Below, in pieces: positions 1 through 8,252 of a stretch of DNA of 10,374 nucleotides. Positions within the stretch are counted from its first letter, which is position 1, and each line of letters starts with the position of its first letter. Origin of the DNA: Ignavibacteriales bacterium (GTDB lineage Bacteria > Bacteroidota > Ignavibacteria > Ignavibacteriales > Ignavibacteriaceae); the NCBI GenBank assembly GCA_027349615.1, contig DAIEML010000067.1:1-10374 (forward strand). Reading direction: 5' to 3'. Below the pieces are notes generated by a model. That model was not told the origin of the DNA, did no database searches, and saw only the letters and a list, made by a program, of their open reading frames with translations. The position numbers and the translations under genes are program-made.

Positions 1-229
1 CGGATGCATTGGCGGAGGCGGTCAGCCGATACCGACAAACGCGGAGATAAGAAGAAAACGTGCACAGGCAATTTATGCGGAAGATGAATCGTTGTCCGTA
101 CGCAAGTCGCACGAAAATCCGCACATAAAATATATTTACGAAAATTTCTTAACTGAAGGTCCGTGCGGAAAGCTTTCGCATAAACTTCTTCATACTCATT
201 ATGTAAAAAGAGGAAAGTTTATTTCGTAA
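1..229 (+). CDS. hydA: [FeFe]-hydrogenase catalytic subunit, C-terminal fragment (5' end outside window)
   Basis: Only the last 75 residues are visible, read from base 2 to the TAA at 227-229. The fragment opens with GCIGGGGQP, the end of the third H-cluster motif of [FeFe]-hydrogenases (CxxGCxxGGGQP). Its cysteine is the one that bridges the [4Fe-4S] cube to the diiron subcluster. It is followed by a typical small-subunit-like C-terminal domain with RKSHENP and the terminal SHKLLHTHY. Group A enzymes of this kind oxidise or evolve H2 in the cytoplasm, often as the HydA/HndD subunit of NAD(P)-linked, electron-bifurcating complexes. Whether this is such a subunit cannot be decided without the N-terminal Fe-S domains. 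The fragment is about 43% G+C, visibly above most of its neighbours, which could reflect high expression or transfer. A hairpin terminator follows 28 bases after the stop. The family call is firm; the subtype is not. Confidence 0.93.
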   Translation, partial: GCIGGGGQPIPTNAEIRRKRAQAIYAEDESLSVRKSHENPHIKYIYENFLTEGPCGKLSHKLLHTHYVKRGKFIS

Positions 230-256
230 TTTATATATTATATCAAGTAATCTAAA

Positions 257-299
257 TTTCTTCCTTCTTTCAAAAAGAGAAGGAAGAAGAATTATTTTT
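257..299 (+). terminator. Rho-independent-type terminator after the hydrogenase gene
   Basis: An 11-bp perfect stem, TTCTTCCTTCT (258-268) with AGAAGGAAGAA (278-288), can be extended by wobble and A-T pairs at both ends. A T-rich run (295-299) follows. It lies 28 bases after the hydrogenase stop codon. Only 19 bases separate it from the start of the next gene on the same strand, so it may attenuate rather than fully end transcription. The stem is purine/pyrimidine-biased and modest in G+C. Confidence 0.7.
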
Positions 300-318
300 A
301 AATTATGTAAAGGGGCAT

Positions 319-1707
319 ATGTTTTCTTTAGTTCCATCTTGGGCAAATCGTTACGCTGATTATTGGGATACAATCCGTAAGCGTAATTTGTGGTTGATAA
401 ATCTTCGCTTTGGTGCAGTTGTAATGCTTGCGGGATTTTTAATTTCATCTATACTTATCCTAAAATTTTCATTTGGTAAAACTCAATTTATTGCACTGCT
501 GTTGATTACATTTCTAATTTTAATTTATAATCTAATTCTCAAAAGATTAAGCAAGTTTATCAAAACGATTCCCGGCCATTTTAATCCGCTTCATTTTTCT
601 CTTCTTCAAATGATATTAGACCTTACTGCATTATTATTGATAGTCTATTTTACCGGCAGCATCGAAACACCTTTGTTTATGTTCTTCATATTTCATATGA
701 TAATTGGCAGCTTAATTCTTCCTGGTTTTGTAGTTTATACTATAGCTGGAATTATAGTTTCAATTTTTAACATTTTAATTTTTTCAGAATATTTTTCTTT
801 AATTCAGCACCATTCGATCACCGGGTTGTTATCAAATCCATTATACACAAATATTAAGTTTATTGCAGCTTACGATATAGTATTTTGCTTTGTAATATTT
901 CTTAGTGTTTTTCTCGCCAATCATATTGCAAGTCAGCTATATATAATTGAACAACGGCTAATAGAGTCTTTAGATAAACTGAGTGAAGCTGAAATCGAAA
1001 AACAAAAATATATTGTAGGAATTGTTCATGAAATTAAAACACCATTATCAGCCGTTCATTCTTACTTGGATTTAGTTTTAAAAAAAATACTTGGTCCGCT
1101 AAACGGCAAAGTAGAAGAAAGATTAATCCGTGCAAGAACTAGATCGAATGAAGCAATTGAAATGATCAATGATGTCTTAAAGGTTTCTAAACTTAGATTA
1201 CTTGATGAAATTGCTATTGATGAAATAGAATTAAGTGAAGTGATTGTAAAAATAGTTAAGAAACAAACAATCAACTTACGCGCAAAACATATTATGCTTA
1301 ATTTTTTTGACGGCAGAACTTTTAAGAAAAAAATTAAGGGAGATAAATTTTTATTAGAGATAGCTTTTTCAAACCTAATTGGAAATGCAGTAAAATATGT
1401 TGGGACAAATGGTTTGATCGAGCTAGATTTGCTTGACACTGAAAATGAAATTGAGATAGAAATTGCCGACAGCGGTATTGGAATTCCGGCAGGAGATTTA
1501 GATAAAATATTCTCTGATTTTTTTAGAGGTTCAAATATAAAAGATAGAAGCTATGAAGGTACTGGATTGGGATTATCCATAGTTAAACAAATTGTTGAAA
1601 GGCATCAAGGAATTATTTCAGCGGCAAGTCCTTCTAAACTGCAGTTGCCAGGAAGACCTGGCGCGTCTTTTAAAATAATTCTTCCTTATATTGAAAGAAA
1701 AAATTAA
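319..1707 (+). CDS. Membrane-bound sensor histidine kinase, RegB/PrrB-like input domain
   Basis: A 462-residue kinase. Six hydrophobic segments lie at about 32-50, 56-72, 93-112, 118-136, 137-157 and 182-204. There is no HAMP domain; a charged linker (205-230) leads into HisKA. The H-box is VHEIKTPL with phospho-acceptor His237. The ATPase domain shows the N-box NLIGNAVKY (Asn356), G1 box DSGIGIP (384-390), a phenylalanine-rich F region near 398-402 and G2 box GTGLGLS (414-420). All catalytic elements are intact. The segment TGSIETPLF (112-120) aligns with the GGxxNPF signature in the quinone-sensing region of RegB/PrrB, so a respiratory or redox input is plausible, but that is inference. ATG 319 is preceded by AAAGGGG only 3 bases away, a tight but usable site. 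No response regulator gene lies beside it. It sits downstream of the hydrogenase gene and converges on the next kinase with a 4-base gap. Confidence 0.92.
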   Translation: MFSLVPSWANRYADYWDTIRKRNLWLINLRFGAVVMLAGFLISSILILKFSFGKTQFIALLLITFLILIYNLILKRLSKFIKTIPGHFNPLHFSLLQMILDLTALLLIVYFTGSIETPLFMFFIFHMIIGSLILPGFVVYTIAGIIVSIFNILIFSEYFSLIQHHSITGLLSNPLYTNIKFIAAYDIVFCFVIFLSVFLANHIASQLYIIEQRLIESLDKLSEAEIEKQKYIVGIVHEIKTPLSAVHSYLDLVLKKILGPLNGKVEERLIRARTRSNEAIEMINDVLKVSKLRLLDEIAIDEIELSEVIVKIVKKQTINLRAKHIMLNFFDGRTFKKKIKGDKFLLEIAFSNLIGNAVKYVGTNGLIELDLLDTENEIEIEIADSGIGIPAGDLDKIFSDFFRGSNIKDRSYEGTGLGLSIVKQIVERHQGIISAASPSKLQLPGRPGASFKIILPYIERKN

Positions 1708-1711
1708 AAGA

Positions 1712-4700
1712 TTAAATACTTATCAGACCTTTGCGAAGAGATTTTTCAACGGCATTTTTAAAACTTGTTAAATCAACAGGTTTACTAAAAACATATTCAA
1801 CTCCGAGTTCATGATACTCATCAACTGCGGTTCTATCAATGTCGCCGCTAAGAACCATAATTGGAGGTTTCCCTTTGATTTCAGCTTTCTTCAGTTCCAT
1901 TACTAATTGATATCCGTTCATATTAGGCATTAAATGATCAGTAATAACCAGAGCCGGAGGAGAAGTAAGAATTTTATCTAATGCTTCTTTACCGTCGGAA
2001 GCAATTTCAACATTGTAATCTGTAGTTATATTTTTAATAATTTTCGAATACAAAAGTCTATCGGTTTTGCTGTCATCAACAAGCAAAATATTTGCAGACG
2101 CGATTGGCAAAGTAAATTTAAATTCTGAACCTTTACCATATTCACTTTCAACCCAAATTGTTCCTCCATGCTTCTCGATAATCTCTTTAACAAGTGACAA
2201 ACCAAGTCCGGTTCCTTTTTCTCCTTCAGTTCCTTCCGAAGAAAACTTTGCATCTACTCTGAATAATTTTTTAATGTTCTCCGGTTTGATACCAATGCCG
2301 GTATCTTTAATCGAAAATTCGAGGAAGCGCATTCTTGAAGATTTATTTACTGAAATAAATATTGATCCAAATTTAGGTGTAAACTTTATCGCGTTGGAAA
2401 GCAGATTGTTGAATACCTGGAGTAATAATTCTTTATCAACAAAAACGAAAATATCATCTTTAATTTTTGAAACAATATCAATATTCTTTTGGAATGCAAC
2501 ACCATTTAAAGCATTGAGAGAGTTTTCGATTATTTTATGAACTTCAATTTTTTCAGGTTCAAATCTGATTCTGCCTGTTTGAAGTCTCGTCCAATCTAAA
2601 AGTGAATTAACCAATGATAGCATTGACTTTGATGATTCTCGAATGAATTCGACATATTGTTTTTGTTCAGAATCTGTAAGATCAGAATCGCTCAATAATA
2701 AATCGGTAAAACCAAGAATTGAACTGAATGGAGTTCGTAAATCATGAGAAATAATTGAAATGAATTTATCTTTAGTTTCATTAAGCTTGATTAAATTTTC
2801 AGTTGATCGCGTAAGTTCTTCTTCAACTTTTTTACGCAAAGAAATATCACTTACAAGTCCATAAATTTTTTGAATTTTTCCTTCATGATCTCTAACAAGA
2901 TTTATTTTATTACGCACCCATACGATATTTCCGTGCTTATTTATAATTCTGAACTCAAATTCACCGGATAATTGGATTTTACTTTTAAATAAACTATTTA
3001 GCTTTTTCTTTATTGATGGGAAATCATCTGGATGAATAATTTTTAAAATTAATTTTGAATCGCTTAATAAATCTGATTGAGTAAATCCCGTAATTTTTTC
3101 AACCGAAGCAGTATAAAAAATTGCTCTTATAGTAGAATCAATTCTTTCAAATGTATAAAGGAAGTCGTCAATATTTTCTGTTAGATTTCTATATTTTTCT
3201 TCCGATTCTCTAATAGCTTGTTGAGCGCGCTTCTTTTCAGTTATATCTCTAATAACTAAAACAGCATAATTTTTTTCTTCGCTTTTAAATGAAGAAAGTG
3301 ACACTTCAGCAAAGAAGTTTGCGTGATCTTTTCGCTTACCTAAAAATTCAAGTCTTAATGGAATATCTTTGTCTTCGCCGATAAGTTGAAGGTAACTATT
3401 TATTTTGGGAATATCATTTTCAACGACTAGATCTAATAAGTCTTTATCAATTAATTCTTTATCATTTGAGTAACCGAAAATTTTTATAAAAGCATCATTC
3501 ATCAAAGTAATTTTTCTGTCGCATTCTACTACAACGCCATCCTGGAAGGCATCAAACATGGATTGAAAAACCATCAAGTCTTTTAAAACATTTTTCTTTT
3601 TTGTAATATCGGTAAAAACAATGTTGAAACTTACAGCCCGATTGTTGGAATAAGCCGGTGAGATGGCGGCTCTTAAATAAATCTTTTGCCCGGTATTTGT
3701 TATTGTTGAGAACTCTAATCCATCAGCTGATGAAATTTCAAAAGATTTAATTTCAGATTTAGAATTACCAATTTTTTCCGGTGAAATAATATCTTTAATA
3801 TTTTTATTTAAGATTTCTTCTTCGGTATAATTAAATTTTTTACAAAAAGAAGGATTTGCATAGATTATACTACCCGAATTATCTAGTGTGCAAATTAATT
3901 CGGGCGAGTTAGTAACTATGCTACGGAATTTTTCTTCAGAAGTTTTTAGTTTTTGCTCAACAGCAACTCTATCGGTAATGTTCGTGCAAAGAATAATTAT
4001 TGTTCCGCTAGCTTCATCAGCAACAGAAAATTTTGCATCAATAACTTCTTTTTGACCGTCTTTTTTATAAACTGTTAAAGTAATTTTCCAGACTTTTGAT
4101 TTTTTTAATTCCTCTTTAATACCTTTAAAATATTCTAAATCGAAAACATCAAGAGCTTTTCCGAAAAATTTTCCGAAAACTTCGCTTCTGGAATATCCAA
4201 ATAAATCTTCAGCAGCTTTATTCCAGAAAAATATACTTCCTTGAGGATCAACCGCAAAAACAGCATCTGTAACAGCATCTGTAATGAGCTGATATTGTTT
4301 TAGTTCTTCAATTTCACTCTCTAAGACTTTTGTTTCTTTTAAATATTCACTTATATCTGTGAAAAAGAAAAAAACAAATTGGATTTGATTTTTCCAATTT
4401 AACAGAGGCTCAATGCGGCATTCAAAGATGGACGGCTCATTATTTAAATTTAATTCAATTAATAATTTCTCAGATCGTTTGTTGACTATAGCTGATTCGA
4501 AAAACTTGAAAAAATTATTCTTTCTTTGTTCATCAAATAAATTTGTAATTTCTAAATTATTAAGAGCAAAGACTGACAAATTCAGCTTGTCCAAATTCTT
4601 TCCGAATGAATATTTAATTTTTCCTTCGTTATCAGTTACAAATAAAAGGTCATTAATTTTTGTAAGAATATTTTCTATCTGATATGTTTTTAAATCTTGT

Positions 4701-5107
4701 GATTGCTGATTTGGTAATGAGACTCTTAAATCTTCAACTAAAAGAATTCCTCCGGCAAATTGGTCATTATCAAAAACAGCAGAACCTTTAACTATAACTT
4801 TTATTTCTCCTCTATCTACAGTTTTAATATTTTTAATTTCTTTTTCAAAACTGTTTCCGTTTTTAAGTTCGTTCAGATCTTCTTTTAAATTTATATCCGG
4901 GAAAATATTTATTTCTAAAATGTTTGAACCTTCAAGGGAAGAATCATGAAATTGATAAAGCGAAGCATATTTTATAAATACTTCATTTATAAAATTAATT
5001 TTCCAGTCTGAAGAAAATGTTAAAATTCCGATTGGTGCCTGCGCAATAATCTTTGGAACGAATAATTCCCGATTTTTTAAATGTGAATTTTCTGAAACTT
5101 TTCCCAT
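1712..5107 (-). CDS. Cytoplasmic multi-PAS hybrid histidine kinase with C-terminal receiver domain
   Basis: From the ATG at 5107 the protein has 1131 residues and no membrane segment or signal peptide. Six PAS-type domains can be traced at about 18-128, 143-258, 271-383, 392-503, 514-625 and 639-758. The third to sixth are typical; the second is degenerate. HisKA follows (778-844) with SHDLRTPF and phospho-acceptor His788. The ATPase domain has N-box NNLLSNAIKF (Asn905), G1 box DTGIGI (from Asp935) and G2 box GTGLGLS (from Gly965). The receiver (1005-1128) carries the acidic pair Asp1011/Asp1012, phospho-acceptor Asp1057 in TDHLMPNMNG and Lys1109 in SKPVD. The expected role is a phosphorelay from unknown PAS-sensed signals to an unlinked output protein. 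The frame is open back to a TTG at 5173 (1153 residues), but neither start has a good Shine-Dalgarno. ATG 5107 is preferred because the extra 22 residues add no domain. Confidence 0.9.
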   Translation of the reverse strand: MGKVSENSHLKNRELFVPKIIAQAPIGILTFSSDWKINFINEVFIKYASLYQFHDSSLEGSNILEINIFPDINLKEDLNELKNGNSFEKEIKNIKTVDRGEIKVIVKGSAVFDNDQFAGGILLVEDLRVSLPNQQSQDLKTYQIENILTKINDLLFVTDNEGKIKYSFGKNLDKLNLSVFALNNLEITNLFDEQRKNNFFKFFESAIVNKRSEKLLIELNLNNEPSIFECRIEPLLNWKNQIQFVFFFFTDISEYLKETKVLESEIEELKQYQLITDAVTDAVFAVDPQGSIFFWNKAAEDLFGYSRSEVFGKFFGKALDVFDLEYFKGIKEELKKSKVWKITLTVYKKDGQKEVIDAKFSVADEASGTIIILCTNITDRVAVEQKLKTSEEKFRSIVTNSPELICTLDNSGSIIYANPSFCKKFNYTEEEILNKNIKDIISPEKIGNSKSEIKSFEISSADGLEFSTITNTGQKIYLRAAISPAYSNNRAVSFNIVFTDITKKKNVLKDLMVFQSMFDAFQDGVVVECDRKITLMNDAFIKIFGYSNDKELIDKDLLDLVVENDIPKINSYLQLIGEDKDIPLRLEFLGKRKDHANFFAEVSLSSFKSEEKNYAVLVIRDITEKKRAQQAIRESEEKYRNLTENIDDFLYTFERIDSTIRAIFYTASVEKITGFTQSDLLSDSKLILKIIHPDDFPSIKKKLNSLFKSKIQLSGEFEFRIINKHGNIVWVRNKINLVRDHEGKIQKIYGLVSDISLRKKVEEELTRSTENLIKLNETKDKFISIISHDLRTPFSSILGFTDLLLSDSDLTDSEQKQYVEFIRESSKSMLSLVNSLLDWTRLQTGRIRFEPEKIEVHKIIENSLNALNGVAFQKNIDIVSKIKDDIFVFVDKELLLQVFNNLLSNAIKFTPKFGSIFISVNKSSRMRFLEFSIKDTGIGIKPENIKKLFRVDAKFSSEGTEGEKGTGLGLSLVKEIIEKHGGTIWVESEYGKGSEFKFTLPIASANILLVDDSKTDRLLYSKIIKNITTDYNVEIASDGKEALDKILTSPPALVITDHLMPNMNGYQLVMELKKAEIKGKPPIMVLSGDIDRTAVDEYHELGVEYVFSKPVDLTSFKNAVEKSLRKGLISI

Positions 5108-5173
5108 AAACTCTATCAATAATTTTTGTTCATATTGGTCAATAGCAATTATAATGCTAAAAATATTGAACAA

Positions 5174-5376
5174 TTAAATAAAGGAGCTATTTTTTTCAGA
5201 ATTGTCAGATTTAGTTCGAAATCTTTTCAAAATTAAGCAATTAAGTGTAGAACAATTTGAAAAATTTTGAATTTATATAGCTTTATTTCATATAATTTTA
5301 AAAATGAAAGGGCTGTTTAGTGTATCATTTTGGACTCGATGAACAATAATAGCCAATAAAAACAAAGGATTATAAA
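5174..5376. other. Intergenic spacer between pckG and the hybrid kinase gene
   Basis: This 203-base AT-rich spacer lies between two genes on the minus strand. It should hold the end of the pckG transcript and any promoter for the kinase gene. Two weak structures can be seen. TTCAAAATT (5226-5234) and AATTTTGAA (5263-5271) form a 9-bp inverted repeat with a 28-base loop. Read on the minus strand, GGCT/AGCC arms around 5310-5355 enclose a loose hairpin followed by a T-rich run, a possible weak terminator for pckG. Minus-strand hexamers TTGAAA (5230-5225) and GACAAT (5206-5201), 18 bases apart, are a marginal promoter candidate. None is strong alone, and no gene was found here. Confidence 0.35.
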
Positions 5377-7170
5377 TCATTTATCTGTAGAATTTTTTAA
5401 TCTTGATTCTAAATTACTTAATTCATTTTGTAATTCTTTCGGCAGTTTATCTCCGAATATTTTATAATAATCTCTAATTTCATTTACTTCATTAATCCAT
5501 AAATTTTTATCGACGGCAAGAAGCTCTTTCAAATTTTCGGTTTTCAACTCTAAATCAAATAAATCAATAGAATTATTTTTGGGGATAAATCCAATAGGAG
5601 AATTAATTGCAATATTTTCATTTTCAGTTCGCTCAAAAATCCATTTGAGCACCCTAATATTTTCGCCGTATCCAGGCCAAAGAAAATTTCCTTCTTTGTT
5701 TTTTCTAAACCAATTCACATAAAATATCTTCGGCAATTTTTCCGGATCAGTTGATTTACCAATATTGAGCCAATGCGAAAAATAATCTGCCATATTGTAT
5801 CCGCAAAAAGGAATCATTGCAAAGGGATCATGTCTAACTTTTCCAACATTTCCTTCGGCAGCCGCAGTTCTTTCTGAAGACATAATTGAGCCCATAAATA
5901 CACCATGCTGCCAATTTAATGATTCATAAACTAATGGAACCGTATCGCTTCTTCTTCCCCCAAAAATAATTGCAGAAATTGGAACTCCATTTGGATTCTC
6001 CCAATTAGAATCAATAACCGGGCATTGATTTGCTGGTGAAGTAAATCTAGAATTTGGATGAGCTGCTTTTACATTGAGATTCGGGTTCCAATTTTTTCCG
6101 TGCCAATCAATTAAAGTTTCTGGTTTATTTAAAGTCATTCCTTCCCACCAGACATCGCCGTTATCAGTTAAAGCAACGTTTGTAAAGATTGTATTTTCTT
6201 TCATAGAAAGCATTGCATTTGGATTACTATCGAAAGAGGTTCCTGGCGCAACGCCAAAAAATCCAGCTTCAGGATTTATAGCATATAATTTCCCATCTTT
6301 ACCAAATTTCAACCATGCAATATCATCACCAACTGTTTCAACCTTCCATCCTGGAAGTGTTGCTGTAAGCATTGCAAGATTTGTTTTACCGCAAGCGCTT
6401 GGGAAAGCTGCAGCAAAATATTTTTTAATACCTTCGGGTGAAGTAATTCCTAAAACCAACATATGTTCGGCAAGCCAGCCTTCATTCTTTGCCATAAAAG
6501 AAGCAATGCGAAGTGCGAAACATTTTTTCCCAAGTAAAGCATTGCCACCATAGCCGCTTCCAAAAGACCAAATACTTATTTCTTCAGGAAAGTGGACGAC
6601 ATATTTTTCTTTATTACACGGCCAAGGCACATCAGCATCATTATTCAAAATTGGTTTTCCAACCGAATGTAAACAGCGAACAAAATTTTGATTATCTAAA
6701 ATTTTCAGAACATCATCACCAATTCTTGTCATTATTCTCATATTGCAAACTACGTATGGAGAGTCAGTCAACTGAATTCCAATATGTGAAATATTTGATC
6801 CAAGCGGTCCCATGGAAAACGGAATAACATACATTGTCCGTCCTTGCATGCACCCATTAAATTTTGATCGAAGAATTTCCTTCATCTCAATTGGATCTTT
6901 CCAGTTGTTCGTCGGTCCGGCATCTTCTTTTTTTTGTGTACAAATGAATGTTCTATCTTCTATGCGGGCAACATCGGAAGGATCTGATCTGCATAAATAG
7001 CTGTTCGGCCTAATTTCTGGATTTAGCTTAATGAAAGTACCACTTTCTACAAGTTGATTTATGAGCTCATTATATTCTTCAATCGATCCGTTGCACCAAT
7101 GAATTGAATCTGGTTTACAGAGTGATGAAATACTCTTTATCCAATTATTTAATTCTATATTTTTTTCCAA
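5377..7170 (-). CDS. pckG: Phosphoenolpyruvate carboxykinase (GTP)
   Basis: It converts oxaloacetate and GTP to phosphoenolpyruvate, GDP and CO2 (EC 4.1.1.32), the entry step of gluconeogenesis in the cytoplasm. From the TTG at 7170 it has 597 residues, normal for the GTP class. The P-loop is FPSACGKTN (from Phe256), with the hallmark reactive cysteine Cys260 and Lys262. The kinase-2 motif is VGDDIAW. The expected Mn2+ ligands are present: Lys216 in LLGKKCFA, His236 in AEHMLVLG and Asp283 in [30 protein letters not shown] and the active-site lid region (about 436-446) are also typical, and nothing catalytic is missing. The frame extends to another TTG at 7206, which lacks a ribosome binding site. 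The TTG at 7170 has GAAAGG 6 bases upstream, and the family usually starts near this point. It is transcribed away from mlaE across a divergent control region. Confidence 0.96.
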   Translation of the reverse strand: MEKNIELNNWIKSISSLCKPDSIHWCNGSIEEYNELINQLVESGTFIKLNPEIRPNSYLCRSDPSDVARIEDRTFICTQKKEDAGPTNNWKDPIEMKEILRSKFNGCMQGRTMYVIPFSMGPLGSNISHIGIQLTDSPYVVCNMRIMTRIGDDVLKILDNQNFVRCLHSVGKPILNNDADVPWPCNKEKYVVHFPEEISIWSFGSGYGGNALLGKKCFALRIASFMAKNEGWLAEHMLVLGITSPEGIKKYFAAAFPSACGKTNLAMLTATLPGWKVETVGDDIAWLKFGKDGKLYAINPEAGFFGVAPGTSFDSNPNAMLSMKENTIFTNVALTDNGDVWWEGMTLNKPETLIDWHGKNWNPNLNVKAAHPNSRFTSPANQCPVIDSNWENPNGVPISAIIFGGRRSDTVPLVYESLNWQHGVFMGSIMSSERTAAAEGNVGKVRHDPFAMIPFCGYNMADYFSHWLNIGKSTDPEKLPKIFYVNWFRKNKEGNFLWPGYGENIRVLKWIFERTENENIAINSPIGFIPKNNSIDLFDLELKTENLKELLAVDKNLWINEVNEIRDYYKIFGDKLPKELQNELSNLESRLKNSTDK

Positions 7171-7176
7171 AGAATG

Positions 7177-7182
7177 CCTTTC
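7177..7182 (-). promoter_or_regulatory. Ribosome binding site that decides the pckG start
   Basis: Read on the minus strand, GAAAGG lies 6 bases before the TTG at 7170. The alternative in-frame TTG at 7206 has no purine-rich element at the right distance, so this site favours the shorter 597-residue protein. Confidence 0.6.
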
Positions 7183-7312
7183 GGAATTTAAAACAATAAT
7201 AAACAACCAGTTGATTGCTGATTAATTTATTTAAATTATTTAGTATGTGATTTTTTGAAGAATCCGCTCAGGAGTAATTTCTAATACTTCTGATATTATG
7301 AAATATTCGTTG

Positions 7313-7342
7313 CAAATATATAAAAATAATCGTTCTATCAAC
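7313..7342 (-). promoter_or_regulatory. Candidate pckG promoter of Bacteroidota type
   Basis: On the minus strand GTTG (7342-7339), an 18-base spacer and TATATTTG (7320-7313) are seen. The second element fits TAnnTTTG exactly; the first fits the -33 TTTG element only partly. In such AT-rich DNA a chance match is quite possible. Confidence 0.3.
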
Positions 7343-7350
7343 TTTAAAGG

Positions 7351-7374
7351 TTTGAGATTGTATCAATTATCAAA
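7351..7374. promoter_or_regulatory. 24-bp dyad, operator candidate
   Basis: The arms TTTGA-ATTG and CAAT-TCAAA are arranged symmetrically around TAT, with one and two unpaired bases between sub-arms (TTTGA, G, ATTG, TAT, CAAT, TA, TCAAA). It lies between divergent genes and 8 bases beyond the outer end of the candidate pckG promoter, a suitable place for a regulator of either gene. The binding protein is unknown. Confidence 0.35.
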
Positions 7375-7478
7375 TGCTAGTTGAATTCTCTATTAAAGAA
7401 AGAAAATATTTAAATATTAATTGCATAAAAATTTTACTAAATTAAATCATTAAATTTTCCGAATTGATGGATTTATAG

Positions 7479-8252
7479 GTGGTCATAAATTTATTACAGA
7501 AATTGGGCAAAAGCTCAATTAATTTTTTGCAAGAAATTGGACAAGTATCAAGACTTTTATTTGGAATAATAAAAAGTTTTACAACCATTCCGCGCAGTAA
7601 AAAAATTATTCTTTATCAAATGGAACACATTGGAGTAAATTCACTTCCGCTTGTTATGATAATTGCAATATTTACTGGAGCTGTTGCAGCTTGGCAGGCT
7701 GCTTATCAATTAAAAGGAATTGCACCGCTTTCGTTTTTAGGTTCATCTACAAGCAGAGCAATTATTACGGAGTTAGGACCGGTGTTAACAGGAATCGTTA
7801 TTGCTGGCAGAGTCGGTGCATCAATTGCTGCTGAGCTTGGCACGATGAAAGTTACTGAACAAATTGATGCGTTAGAAACAATGGCAATTAGTCCGATCAG
7901 ATATTTAGCCATGCCGAGATTTGTTGCCTCAATAATTATGCTTCCTTTGCTAGTAATTTTTGCTGATACAATTGCAGTCTTTGGTGCTTTCATTGTTTCA
8001 AATTATTTCTTAGGCGTTTCATTTTCTGTTTTCTTCCTTTCTGTAAAAAGATTTTTTTTATTTTCTGATTTACTTGCTGGATTAGTAAAAACTATTTTCT
8101 TCGGTGCTGTAACTTCTCTTTTAGGATGTCATATCGGATTTAAAACTGAAGGCGGTGCAGAAGGTGTAGGATTATCTACAATTCGGTCTTTCGTCCTTTC
8201 ATCTGCGATGATTTTGATTTTAGATTATTTTTTGTGGATGTTAATTTTTTAG
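7479..8252 (+). CDS. mlaE: MlaE-family ABC transporter permease (lipid asymmetry / phospholipid transport)
   Basis: A 257-residue inner-membrane protein of normal MlaE/YrbE length. Residues 98-123 carry the family core ELGPVLTGIVIAGR followed by GASIAAELGTM. EQIDALETM (127-135) is the conserved cytoplasmic segment expected to contact the ATPase. GGAEGVG (225-231) near the C-terminus is also typical. Hydrophobic segments lie at about 54-75, 97-115, 146-178, 195-220 and 232-255. In characterised systems MlaE forms a complex with the ATPase MlaF and the MCE protein MlaD that moves phospholipids between the inner and outer membranes. Neither partner is adjacent here; the next gene on the strand is ilvE, 125 bases on. 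The start is GTG 7479, directly after an in-frame TAG; a weak GATGG lies 8 bases upstream. The amphipathic N-terminus that follows fits the family. Confidence 0.92.
   Translation: MVINLLQKLGKSSINFLQEIGQVSRLLFGIIKSFTTIPRSKKIILYQMEHIGVNSLPLVMIIAIFTGAVAAWQAAYQLKGIAPLSFLGSSTSRAIITELGPVLTGIVIAGRVGASIAAELGTMKVTEQIDALETMAISPIRYLAMPRFVASIIMLPLLVIFADTIAVFGAFIVSNYFLGVSFSVFFLSVKRFFLFSDLLAGLVKTIFFGAVTSLLGCHIGFKTEGGAEGVGLSTIRSFVLSSAMILILDYFLWMLIF

Larger units (their letters stand above)
7171..7478. promoter_or_regulatory. Divergent control region between pckG (-) and mlaE (+)
   Basis: About 308 AT-rich bases hold no gene and must carry the promoters of both flanking genes. The clearest structure is a 24-bp dyad at 7351-7374. 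On the minus strand, TATATTTG (7320-7313) with GTTG 18 bases upstream (7342-7339) matches the Bacteroidota-type -7 element TAnnTTTG and roughly its -33 element. It would give pckG a leader of about 130 bases, but whether this organism uses such promoters is unknown. No convincing plus-strand promoter for mlaE was found. The region also holds a 14-bp AT-only palindrome (7405-7418), probably chance. Confidence 0.4.

Noticed and set aside
149..448. Minus-strand open frame of 99 codons
   Set aside because: It overlaps the hydrogenase tail, the terminator and the start of the kinase gene on the other strand. It shows no recognisable domain and crosses a gene boundary, so it is a chance frame.
2067..2540. 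Plus-strand open frame of 157 codons inside the hybrid kinase gene
   Set aside because: It is antisense to the ATPase domain, where the kinase frame is fully conserved. It has no ribosome site and no domain.
6074..6553. Plus-strand open frame of 159 codons inside pckG
   Set aside because: It is antisense to the best conserved part of PEP carboxykinase, including the P-loop. The opposite frame is explained by that coding sequence and resembles no protein family.
7405..7418. Perfect 14-bp palindrome AATATTTAAATATT
   Set aside because: It consists only of A and T within a very AT-rich spacer, so symmetry of this length is weak evidence by itself.
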